Source: Platycnemis pennipes (lineage: Eukaryota; Arthropoda; Insecta; Odonata; Platycnemididae). From it: 64,000 nucleotides of DNA. The DNA lies in contig OW121848.1 in the NCBI GenBank assembly GCA_933228895.1, positions 134,992,615 to 135,056,614 of the forward strand, in the 5' to 3' direction. Made by a program: the position numbers and the translations under genes. Positions within the stretch are counted from its first letter, which is position 1. Each line of letters opens with the position of its first letter. Shown here piece by piece: positions 44,715 through 53,274 of the stretch. A model generated the notes under the pieces. That model saw only the letters and a program-made list of their open reading frames with translations. It was not told the DNA's origin and did not search any database.

Positions 44715-45240
44715 TCACATACATCTACATCTACGTAATACCCTGCGAGCCACCGTGAGGGTGTTTGGCCTAGGGCGGGAGAAACACTTCACATGCAACT
44801 TAGTACTACCACCATAGACTACTCAAAAAATATTTCACCTACCTATCCCCTTGCTATGCTTCCTATTATGCTCTCTAAGGAAAAATGGCTTTTTTAATTT
44901 ATCGGTATAGCAATCAATCCCATTATCTTATTTATCTGTTCAAACCTAGCATAATAAGCAGGGGTTCTTAACATGTATCTAACACCTTCAGTAAACCTAT
45001 TCCTTTAAAATTTCTGCAGGAGATTTATCTTTACTTTAACCTACAATCTGGTATTGATTCCCTGCTAGATTTTTATATTAATTTTAATACACACCTAAAG
45101 CTATCGTAACACACTTAACAAGCCTACATACTCTACGCTGCACACTGTCTATTTCGCTGATCAAATCTAATTCATTCGGATCACACACTGGCTGCATATT
45201 CTAGATGAGGTCTAACTAAGGAAAAGTAAAAATCGCTCCT
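44715..45240 (-). mobile_element. LINE family B, decayed 5'-truncated copy
   Basis: Minus strand: tail (TGTAGATGTAGATG on that strand), a mutated hairpin, 3' UTR, and ORF2 C-terminal codons with many stops (region of RTPAYYARF and HLEYAAS). It is older than the A copy next to it. Confidence 0.8.
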
Positions 45241-45389
45241 TTGCTATTAATATCACTAACAGTTGCGTGTGAAATTCACACTCCAGGGTAGGTGGGACAG
45301 TTATTAAGTTGCTCTTCATATACCAGTGTTTACCCAGGAAGACCTGTATTCAAATGAATCACACAGATTGGATTCAGCCACATGTCACT

Positions 45390-45475
45390 GAAGGCGTTTT
45401 CTGGACTCAAGCCCCGTGCCTACGGGCGGAATCTCAAAGCTGAGATACCAACCGGGCTATCGCGGCACTGAAAAA
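45390..45475 (-). repeat. tRNA-derived SINE head
   Basis: Minus strand: GCGATAGCCCGGTTGGTATC is a good A box and GGGGCTTGAGTCCAG a B box, at tRNA-like spacing. The sequence downstream (to about 45,300) may be the SINE body. An Ala/Glu-like tRNA origin is possible but the anticodon arm is degenerate. Confidence 0.55.
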
Positions 45476-46317
45476 ACTAAAGCAGACAATCACCAGCTTC
45501 TGGAATATATGCGATCTGTATCGCCTGAGATTACCAAGAATAACATCTACGCTCGCATTATCTGATAATTTAGATAATGGCCTTATCCAATATCTCTTAT
45601 ATCTGAACTTGTTAAAAAATGTCTGGTCCCATAAGTAGCTTGTCATGGAAGCGATCAAAATTCACCAGGCATCAATTCGTTCCACCCAAAAGAATTCACT
45701 CGCTTCTTCTAAGATGTTCTTCATTTCTCCTTTAACTCCCGTCCTTCGAATATCACGTTTCATCCTTCTCAGCGACCTTCCTCCAACTCGTTCCCGACTT
45801 CAACACCATCGGTCTTTTTCTCCCGTCTCCACGAAATCCACCTTTTTACGAGCCCGAGTGATCTTTTATATTCACCAACGACCGCTGCCAACCCCCCTAT
45901 CTAATCCCCTTAATGGAATAGCCTCCCCGCTGGCCTTTCCAAACTCCATTAAACATCCACAACCATTATCCTGCCCGCTACAGTCCCCCTTAAATCGGAA
46001 TCATTTCGCGAAAGGGAAAGAAGAGGGTTCCTTGTTGTGCTGCTAATAGACTCTAACGATCGGACAAGCCTTATTCTGAAAGATTTACGATTCGTATTCC
46101 TCGGGTTTGATGCCCTTCTTCGTGACTTAATGACTTCATAGGGTTTCAGAAATTGGGAATCAAGATTCTTTCCCGATTCGTTAACTTCAGATCAGTGTTT
46201 CAATACAGCGAATATTCTGTTGCCGCGATGCTAAGGTCCACTCGATAGTAGTAGCAATTTGAGGTAGGTAATTTGCCGAGGTAATTTTCTGCATTTTAGA
46301 ATAGCTACGTTTTTGGG
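45476..46317. other. Non-coding stretch
   Basis: A 133-codon open frame (45,645-46,046) has no recognisable domain and no homologue that I recognise. Nothing else seen. Confidence 0.35.
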
Positions 46318-46404
46318 CAGTGGTAGGATTTTCTCAAGGATCAGAAGACGGTGTGGAGAAAAACCCGGCGTCAACGTTAGCCGACTCTCAACGAAGGGCT
46401 AAAA
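46318..46404 (-). repeat. SINE body fragment
   Basis: Minus strand: CTTCGTTGAGAGTCGGCTAAC, GACGCCGGGTTTTTCTCCAC and a TTGAGAAAATCCTACC end match the central region of the SINE at 18,640-18,720. Confidence 0.65.
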
Positions 46405-46445
46405 CTATAAAATTCCATAAAAGAGGAAACATTCTGGCGAGATGT

Positions 46446-46592
46446 GGTGGAAGTTTTCAATTATGGATAAATGAAAGAACTTAGTGACTGCATAGCAACT
46501 TTTATTGGGACGACCTAGGTTTCGACAAGTAGTGTCATCATCAGGTCATGATGACACTACTTGTGATGATTTATCCACGTAAAATTCCACCT
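46446..46592 (-). mobile_element. Foldback element with hammerhead-like core (copy 3)
   Basis: An outer imperfect inverted repeat (GGTGGAAGTTTT...GGATAAAT at 46,446-46,472 against ATTTATCC...AAAATTCCACC at 46,569-46,591) encloses a perfect 16-bp hairpin (46,525-46,564, 8-nt loop). The minus-strand head GGTGGAATTTTACGTGGATA resembles the unpaired head of copy 1 (GTGGAAGCTAAACGTGATAA). Element ends are uncertain; TTTTCAA repeats at 46,454-46,460 and 46,596-46,602 may be a short target duplication. Confidence 0.65.
46509..46547 (-). ncRNA. Hammerhead-ribozyme-like motif in foldback 3
   Basis: Minus strand: GAC, CTGATGA (46,544-46,538), extra T, stem II GACA/TGTC with loop CTACT (46,536-46,524), GAAA, a CC-TA-GG mini stem III, GTC (46,514-46,512), GTC. 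Stem I would be three pairs (GAC/GTC). Core residues are intact apart from the extra nucleotide seen in all three loci. Confidence 0.45.
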
Positions 46593-47684
46593 GATTTTCA
46601 AAGTGCTCTAAGTAATGAAGTGCTTCGCACACAACACTCTAGTAAGGACCGGTATACTAGAGGAATATCTTTGCCGCTAATGAGAATGGGACCCAGTTCC
46701 TTGAAATAAGACGTCTTTGCTTACATTCGTAAGACCATCGCCCATTTTCTTAGGAAGTCTTTGATGAAAAAACAAAGAATTTCTCAGATTTGTGTGAACA
46801 CGGTTTCTTGTTACTGACCTTGACGACTTAAGCTGTTTTTTAATGATGCTTAATTCGAGTTTCACCTTAAAAAATTGGCTCTAAAAATTGTTTACACCTT
46901 CAAAATGAGTTAATATATTGCTTGCCTACTGGGTTTATTTGCTTTGAAGATGGTTAAATTAAATTATTTTAAACGCTTTATGGTATTATTTCCAGGAACT
47001 TAGGAGGAGGCGAGAATTTTTTTGATCGCCTAACGCTAGTTTCACGTGGTTTTCAGGCCGGAGAATTGAATGGGAATCGTTCGGGTTATGGAACTGAAGG
47101 GGATTATTACCGTTAATTTGGGAGGCTTGGAAATTTATTTCCTTTTCGGCTGTGATTTTCGTTTTCATCGCAAATCTGATTGTGAGGATTTACTATTTCG
47201 ATATGCCTCCTGTGTACTGAATGCCCTTTAGCGCATAATTTACGCTACAAGACGTTCACAGTGCGAAGGCTCTTCGTCAATACTGATTTCTGAAAATAAG
47301 AGTTGTGCAATACGCGGTGTGCTGGACGCAAAATGTTAACGTGACGTCATTACGCGAACTGAAGACGGCGGCCAACACGATGGTACACGGCATCATGAAA
47401 TGTAATGCGATGTATGATAATATTTGGCTGCCATCGATATTGAGTTATATGCGATATTAACCGATATCATGCAAAATGACCGGTATGCATCGTTAAGTCT
47501 ATGTATCGACGCTTTGGGGATGTGAAGTAAATATTACAATTCAATGGTTGAATCCGCGCATTGCACATTTCAATTAAAATCCACCCATGTTTTTACCAGA
47601 GGTACGTGCGTTCTTTTCTGGAAGTTATGAAGACATCACGGGTGGGTGCGATCATTCTCCTTAACTTGAGTCTTCAGAGCGAAG
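46593..47684. other. AT-rich stretch, nothing recognised
   Basis: No coding region or repeat family identified. Confidence 0.35.
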
Positions 47685-47780
47685 TAGTTGGTGGTAACGT
47701 TAGCCAGGTCGGGTCACGCGCCGGCCTAGCATCCCAAAGGTCACGGGTTCGAACACCACCCAGGGTATGGATATAGTGTC
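47685..47780 (+). repeat. tRNA-derived SINE head
   Basis: GTTAGCCAGGTCGGGTCACG (A box), CATCCCAAAGGTCACGGGTT and GGTTCGAACACC (B box), then CACCCAGGGTATGGATAT. The segment CCCAAAGGTC...CACCC(T/A)GGG(C/T)ATGGAT recurs on the minus strand at 60,575-60,700, so this is a repeated SINE, not a single tRNA. Confidence 0.6.
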
Positions 47781-47917
47781 CTCCTAGTATACTGAACTTA
47801 TATTAGACGATACGAAATAACCTTGGTCGTTGGAGCACCTGAAAAACTGCAAAGTAGTTTCATGATATCCCTTAATTTTTCTGCTGTTACAAACTTATTG
47901 TCGGGCATCTGCCTACA

Positions 47918-49484
47918 AATCCCTGACCGAACACGTCGTACCGATGGACTGGAAAGCAGCCGATGTAACACCCATTTTTAAAAGTGGCGATAGGGAGCAG
48001 CCATCTAACTACAGACCTATATCCCTCACATCCATTTCATGCAAGGTCCTAGAACATATAATTGTCAGTTCAGTCATGGGACACCTAGATAGCCAGAATT
48101 TATTGTCCAATGTCCAGCATGGCTTCCGAAAGAGCAGATCGTGTGAAACCCAACTTGTTCTCTTTTCCCACGATATTTTAGTTTCTGGCGAAAATAATAT
48201 TCCAGTGGATGCTATATTTCTCGACTTCAAGAAGGCTTTTGACAAGGTTTCTCACAGCAAACTAATTTTGAAGTTAAAATCTTATGGGTTAGACAGTAAC
48301 ATTATATCATGGATTAATGATTTTCTGCATGATCGGGTTCAAAGGGTTGTTTTGGACGGTGTTTCCTCACCGGCAATTAAAGTCACTTCGGGTGTCCCAC
48401 AAGGTAGTGTGATAGGTCCACTCCTATTCCTTTTGTATATTAATGATATCCAAAAGGTGGTAAAAAGTAAGCTTCGTCTATTTGCCGATGACGCAGTAGT
48501 GTACAGGGAAATTCTATGCCCGAACGATAAAGAATATTTAAATATTGACCTACAAGCAATTGAAACTTGGTGTGATACATGGCAGTTAGAATTAAACTTT
48601 AAGAAATGTCTTGTAATGAATTTTTGGAAAAAGAATAGCTCTCCTCCTACCACTTACAAAATAAGTAATAATGAATTAACTAACGTGGAATCCATTAAAT
48701 ATCTTGGAATAAGACTGACAAATGATCTTTCCTGGGGTAAACACATTCGTGAAATAATTAGTCAAGCGAATCGCAAACTGGGTTTCATTAAAAGAGTATT
48801 GGGTAAATGTGACGATCATGTACGAGAAATCAGCTACTTTTCCCTTGTTAGACCTCATTTGGAATATGCTGCCAGTGTATGGGATCCCTACGAAATCGGT
48901 CTAAGTAATGAACTTGAACGTGTGCAGCGAAGATCGGCAAGATTTGTAAAGGGACGATACGATAATTATATTAGCGTAACCAGTCTATTAAATGAATTGA
49001 AATGGGAATCATTGTCAGATCGCAGGTTGAAATTTAGACTTAATCTCTTCCACAAATTCCAAGGCAATATTTTCAGTGATGATGTTAAAAATATTTTACG
49101 AACCCCAACTTACTATGGCAGACTGGACCATAATCATAAAGTTAGAGAAATTGATTGCCGAACTGACCGATTCAAAATGTCCTTTTTCCCTCGCACAATA
49201 AGAGATACGAATAACGGTAAATATGTCCTATCGGAGAGTAGCAATGAATAGCATTGGTAGCTGCATGTTGGTATGAGTACTTAAAGCTAACCCTACTAAC
49301 AGAATGTTTTTGCATGTTTGCTTTGCAATTTCTATCATTTTTAAATAGTGTAGTTCTGACTACTATATTAATACTATTCCTTTTTTATGCATGATATGTA
49401 GTGCATGTTTGGTGAGAAATCACCCCCTGCCACACACCCTTGTGGTGGCTTGCAGGGTATTATGTAGATGTAGATGTAGATGTA
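47918..49484 (+). mobile_element. LINE family A, 5'-truncated copy, young
   Basis: It starts at AAATCCCTGACCGAACACG, equal to 54,763 of the full copy, and runs to (TGTAGA)n. By eye it differs from the full copy by about 1-2% of positions. The 3' UTR and hairpin are intact. This is a standard 5'-truncated retrocopy. Confidence 0.96.
47944..49251 (+). CDS. Family A ORF2 fragment: RT and C-terminal domain
   Basis: An open 435-residue frame covers the RT from the FKSGDREQPSNYRPISL motif to the natural stop. It includes GFRKSRSCETQL, FLDFKKAFDKVSH, SGVPQGSVIGPLLFLLYIND and the catalytic LFADDAVVY. Compared with the full copy only about seven residues differ (for example V/A after QL, L/I in the DFKKAF motif). 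It lacks the endonuclease and the beginning of RT, so it cannot mobilise itself; the frame is open only because the insertion is young. The first Met is an internal residue of the RT, not a true start. Confidence 0.9.
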   Translation: MDWKAADVTPIFKSGDREQPSNYRPISLTSISCKVLEHIIVSSVMGHLDSQNLLSNVQHGFRKSRSCETQLVLFSHDILVSGENNIPVDAIFLDFKKAFDKVSHSKLILKLKSYGLDSNIISWINDFLHDRVQRVVLDGVSSPAIKVTSGVPQGSVIGPLLFLLYINDIQKVVKSKLRLFADDAVVYREILCPNDKEYLNIDLQAIETWCDTWQLELNFKKCLVMNFWKKNSSPPTTYKISNNELTNVESIKYLGIRLTNDLSWGKHIREIISQANRKLGFIKRVLGKCDDHVREISYFSLVRPHLEYAASVWDPYEIGLSNELERVQRRSARFVKGRYDNYISVTSLLNELKWESLSDRRLKFRLNLFHKFQGNIFSDDVKNILRTPTYYGRLDHNHKVREIDCRTDRFKMSFFPRTIRDTNNGKYVLSESSNE

Positions 49485-50329
49485 CAAGTAACTGTAAAAT
49501 GGTAAGTTCAGCTGCACGGTAATGATCCATGGTGTTGATTTCTATAGTTTTATATGTTAACAAAAAATTCTACTTTCACCTCAAGAATCGAATGTGTTTT
49601 GCGCAAATGTTTGTTGTCACTGGGATTTCGAAGATACCTACGTAAATACCTTTGGTATCGATGCGTGTGAATGATTTTTTCAGTATACGACTTTTATTTT
49701 ACTTTCTCCATGATAAAGCTGTAAATGCGGGCGATATCGACAAGCTATCCCTTCCAAAGTTTCACTCTAGTTTGTGAATGAAAAAGTGCATAATTCGGGT
49801 ATCAACACTGAACTTTGATCGTCGCTTTCCTGAGAGTTTTATTATGCTGATGATTTCAGTCTTGTTGCTCACAAATAGAAATTTCTCCTGCGCTGCTGCG
49901 GTTGCCTTCTTTCCAAACTACTATTATCCCAATATGCTCGGACTAGATTAAAAAAAACTGTTTGAATCTTTGAATAAAAAAACTGTTAGAACCGAATAAA
50001 ACCTGTTCTTGGATTGAATGTATCCCTTCTTAGATGAGTTCTCTTTCCGGTACTTCAAAATAAAATGATATTCGCAAGTATATTCTCGTATTCCGAAGTT
50101 GTTATTCGATAAAACTCTCCATTGCTCGAGTGAGAAGGAGTTGGTAAAATTACCGTCTTCCGCCGGAGAACGGCATCAGCTTTTACTCACTGCATTGGAT
50201 ACTCCTATAGATTTTGCTCGACATCAAATCGCATGGCAGTTTGGGTTAGGGGTTAGGTGCTTGCTTCACAGTGTCGACGCCCCTGGTTCGTAACTCTCCT
50301 CCTCCAATTTTTTTTCATTCTTTCTCCTG
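49485..50329. other. Stretch with possible tRNA-like segment
   Basis: At about 50,238-50,300 GGGTTAGGTGCTTGCTTCAC and CCCCTGGTTCGTAACTC resemble a tRNA-derived head with a B box, next to a poly-T run. The rest shows nothing. Confidence 0.35.
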
Positions 50330-51158
50330 CGCTCAGAGTGAACGGACGGGTGGTCACTGAGCTCCGGAATTCTTGCCTTTCACTTTTTCCGTCGCCAGCA
50401 GCAGCTTTTTAAGTTGCCTAGCTGGGCCTGTATCGTAGTGTAGTAGTGTATTAAGTAGTGAGTGTTTAGTAGTAAGTGCTTCTGCGCCTGCCTTAATATA
50501 TTATTACGGTAGTGTGAGTGCTTGCGTGGGTGCTTGGTGTTGTGGGTGCTTGGTCCCGCCGTGGTGCCGTCCCGGCTGGTCTTTGGTGTGTGGTTTACGC
50601 TGTGTCCAAGTGTGTTCGCTGATAGTGCTAAGTAGATCTAATTTCAGTTTCTTCTTTCTTTTAACTACTCCGCAGCAAATAATACTCTTAAATTATAATA
50701 CTGTCACCTACTTGTTGTCTAAGTCTAATCTAATCGTGTTGAGTGGACTATTTTAAAAGTACTTACATATTTCTATTTTATCATCACCGTAGTTCTCGAG
50801 GCGTTGTTTAAGTTTTTTTCCCAGTTCATAGCACAGTTCCTTTTATATTGTTCCGCCTAGTTATTGGCTCAGCTTTTCTTACTATTCAATATTTTAATCT
50901 TGTGAAGTGTTAACGTAAGCGAGAGGAATATATTAATAATTATATATACTTGCTATTGATTGAAGAACTGCATAAAATTTAACGGTTGTCGCAGTAATTT
51001 AAATTGTATAGTTTATTTCTCTTTCATCTCCATTGAGTGAGTTAACTTACATATTTATTCCTCAGAGCTAATTTCTTTAATAAAATTTCCTCTTTGTATA
51101 TGTAAATATATTGTTATCTAGCACATTTAGAGATCGTTACTTGTTTTGTTACATCCAT

Positions 51159-51625
51159 AATAAGTTGTCTCTTTCACCGTCCTTCTTATTATTCTATAGT
51201 TGGTCTCAGTAGTTTTATGTAGAGCTTTTTCTTTATCATTTAGTGATCTTATATTTCGTGTAGAATATATTTATAGTTAGTTATTTGCTGGTTACATTTT
51301 TACTAAATAGTTTATTTTTGCGTTTTTTCTTATTATTATTAAGTAGTTTAACCTTTTAAGTATTAACGTAAGTTAAACGTAGTATATTAATAAGTTGTCT
51401 CTTTCATCGTACTTCTTAATATTCTATAGTTTCTGTCTCAGTAGTTTTTTATGTAGAGCTTTTATTTTTCATCATTTAGTTATCGTCATATTTCGTGTAG
51501 AATATATTTAAAGTTTGTTATTTGTTGGTTACGTTTATACGGAGTAGTTTATTTTAGCGTTTTTTTTTATTTATAAGTAGTTTAAACTTTTAATTATTTA
51601 CATAAGTTATACGTAATATATTAAT
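51159..51625 (+). repeat. Tandem 230-bp duplication in the LINE A 5' UTR
   Basis: Two units begin AATAAGTTGTCTCTTTCA (TAAGTTGTCT at 51,161 and at 51,391; period 230). Both contain TATTCTATAG, GTCTCAGTAGTTTT, ATGTAGAGCTTTT and TTTCGTGTAGAATATATTTA, and both end near ACGTAATATATTAATA. A shorter echo of the unit end (GTGTTAACGTAAGC...AATATATTAATA) lies at about 50,907-50,938. Confidence 0.9.
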
Positions 51626-52198
51626 ATCCTAACAGTAGTTTTAACTCTAATCTAAGTGGTAGTTGGGTAGTAGGTATTACTTGCATATTAACCTAACTCT
51701 TCTCTCTGCTAGAGCCTTACTCTCCGTTGTTTTGTCAGTTAGCTGCTTCTTCCTTCTAGCCTATATTACTCACGTCAACAACACTACATTCCTTCCCTTC
51801 CCATCGCTAACCTTGTCAAGGTCCAGACCCCCAGCCGTGAAACAATCCCCTAACCGACTCCCCGTCGAGAGCCCTTCCTGCGCAAACCACTCACCCGTGT
51901 AAGTCTTATCCTACCTCCTGTTGTTGCTAGGGCAATTAGTTAAGTGCCTACGTGCTGGTGATTATTGATTTTTAAATCTTATTGCTGAGACCTTTAGAGT
52001 TCTATTGTAGGCATTTCTTAGTGTGTACTGAATTGTGTAAAGAATCTAGGTACTTTCAGTTCCCTGTATTAATATATCTGAAGTTTATTTATAATCGAAT
52101 AGTACTGCTTCCAACGTAGTTCATCCATAGCTTAGTGGTTGTAATTTATACTATATAGTCTTTACATAGCTTAGTTTTCGGGGAAAAGCGTGATTAGG

Positions 52199-53164
52199 AT
52201 GGCTTTGAATCGGTCTTCTGTCGTGACGTTCGATAATTCAGGCGAATGCGCGGCTCTAAGGGCCCGTATCGCCGAGTTGGAGAGAATCGTGTCGGAGCTC
52301 CGTTTGAAGGTAGAAGGGAGGGTGTCTGTCTCCGAGAGTGCTGGAGTTTCGGGTGGACTCATTAGTGAGGATCCAACCGTCACTACACCGCTCAGTGAAG
52401 AGGTAGCGCCAGCCCCTAAGCCCGATGAGTGGAGGGTAGTTACTCTGAGTAGCGGAGGTGTAAGGCTGCGGCGCGGAGCGGAGTTTGCAGAGGCAACTCC
52501 TCTCCCCGTCTCAAATAGGTTTCAGGCGCTTCCTATGGATGTCGCCGAGATTCCTGCAGCCGGCCCCGTCGCTACTCCGAGAGCTCTACCGAGGAGAAGC
52601 CGTCAGAGTGGGAAGGGGGGGATGCTAGTGATAGGGAGTAGTAACGTTCGGCGTGTGATGGCTCCTTTGCGGAGAAGGGCAGACCGCGAGGGTGTTAGCC
52701 AGGGCTTAACGTCTTGGTGCATCCCCAGTGGCGGTATTCCTCAGGTGACGAAGGCGATGGGAGCGGCAGTTGCGGGCACGAAGTGCTCTAGGCTGCAGGT
52801 CGTGGCCCACGTAGGCGTCAACGATGCCACCGACCGCAGACCCGAGGAGATTCTGCATTCCTTTAAGGAATTGAACTCTGAGGTGAAGCGGGTAAGTGAA
52901 GTCGCGGGCGTTGAACTGGCGCTTTCGATTTGTAGTCTGGTCCCGAGGATCGATCGTGGACCTCTGATTTGGCGTCGAGTGGTAGACATAAATCAGAGGC
53001 TACGCCGTTTCTGTAAGGACATTGGAGCCTCCTTCGTTGACCTTCAGCCGTCGCTTCGGTCGTGTAGACACCCTTTAAACCGCTCTGGAGTTCATTACAC
53101 TCCGGACGCCGCCAAACGCGTGGCGGATAGGATATTAGATCATTGCAGGCCTTTTTTAGGGTAG
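52199..53164 (+). CDS. LINE A ORF1 protein with SGNH-esterase-like domain
   Basis: The 321-residue ORF1 product is probably an RNA-binding or lipid-associated cofactor of retrotransposition; SGNH/esterase domains are known in ORF1 of CR1/L2 elements. The ATG at 52,199 has a strong Kozak context (A at -3, G at +4). Residues 16-42 form a short predicted coiled coil (ECAALRARIAELERI...). A Pro/Arg-rich linker follows to 135. From 141 to 320 the SGNH blocks appear: VIGSSN (S148 in the GDS position), GVND (206-209) and SGVH (H299). The aspartate expected three residues before the histidine is Ser296, so classical hydrolase activity may be weakened. There is no zinc knuckle. ORF2 overlaps its 3' end in the -1 frame. 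Confidence 0.88.
   Translation: MALNRSSVVTFDNSGECAALRARIAELERIVSELRLKVEGRVSVSESAGVSGGLISEDPTVTTPLSEEVAPAPKPDEWRVVTLSSGGVRLRRGAEFAEATPLPVSNRFQALPMDVAEIPAAGPVATPRALPRRSRQSGKGGMLVIGSSNVRRVMAPLRRRADREGVSQGLTSWCIPSGGIPQVTKAMGAAVAGTKCSRLQVVAHVGVNDATDRRPEEILHSFKELNSEVKRVSEVAGVELALSICSLVPRIDRGPLIWRRVVDINQRLRRFCKDIGASFVDLQPSLRSCRHPLNRSGVHYTPDAAKRVADRILDHCRPFLG
53152..53158 (+). promoter_or_regulatory. Candidate -1 slippery site at ORF1/ORF2 overlap
   Basis: T TTT TTA sits in the ORF1 codon grid (CCT TTT TTA GGG TAG), with the ORF1 stop one codon later. The ORF2 frame is open from 53,131, so a -1 slip here would fuse ORF1 to ORF2. T-runs are common in AT-rich DNA, so this is suggestive only. Confidence 0.45.
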
Positions 53165-53274
53165 ATGGTAGGGTAGAGAGTAGGTCATGTAGTGGGGTAA
53201 ATAACTTCTCGTTGCCAGTCGCTTTATCGGCTAACTTTCATGAAAGCAGAACAGAACCTCAAAATACTTCAGAC

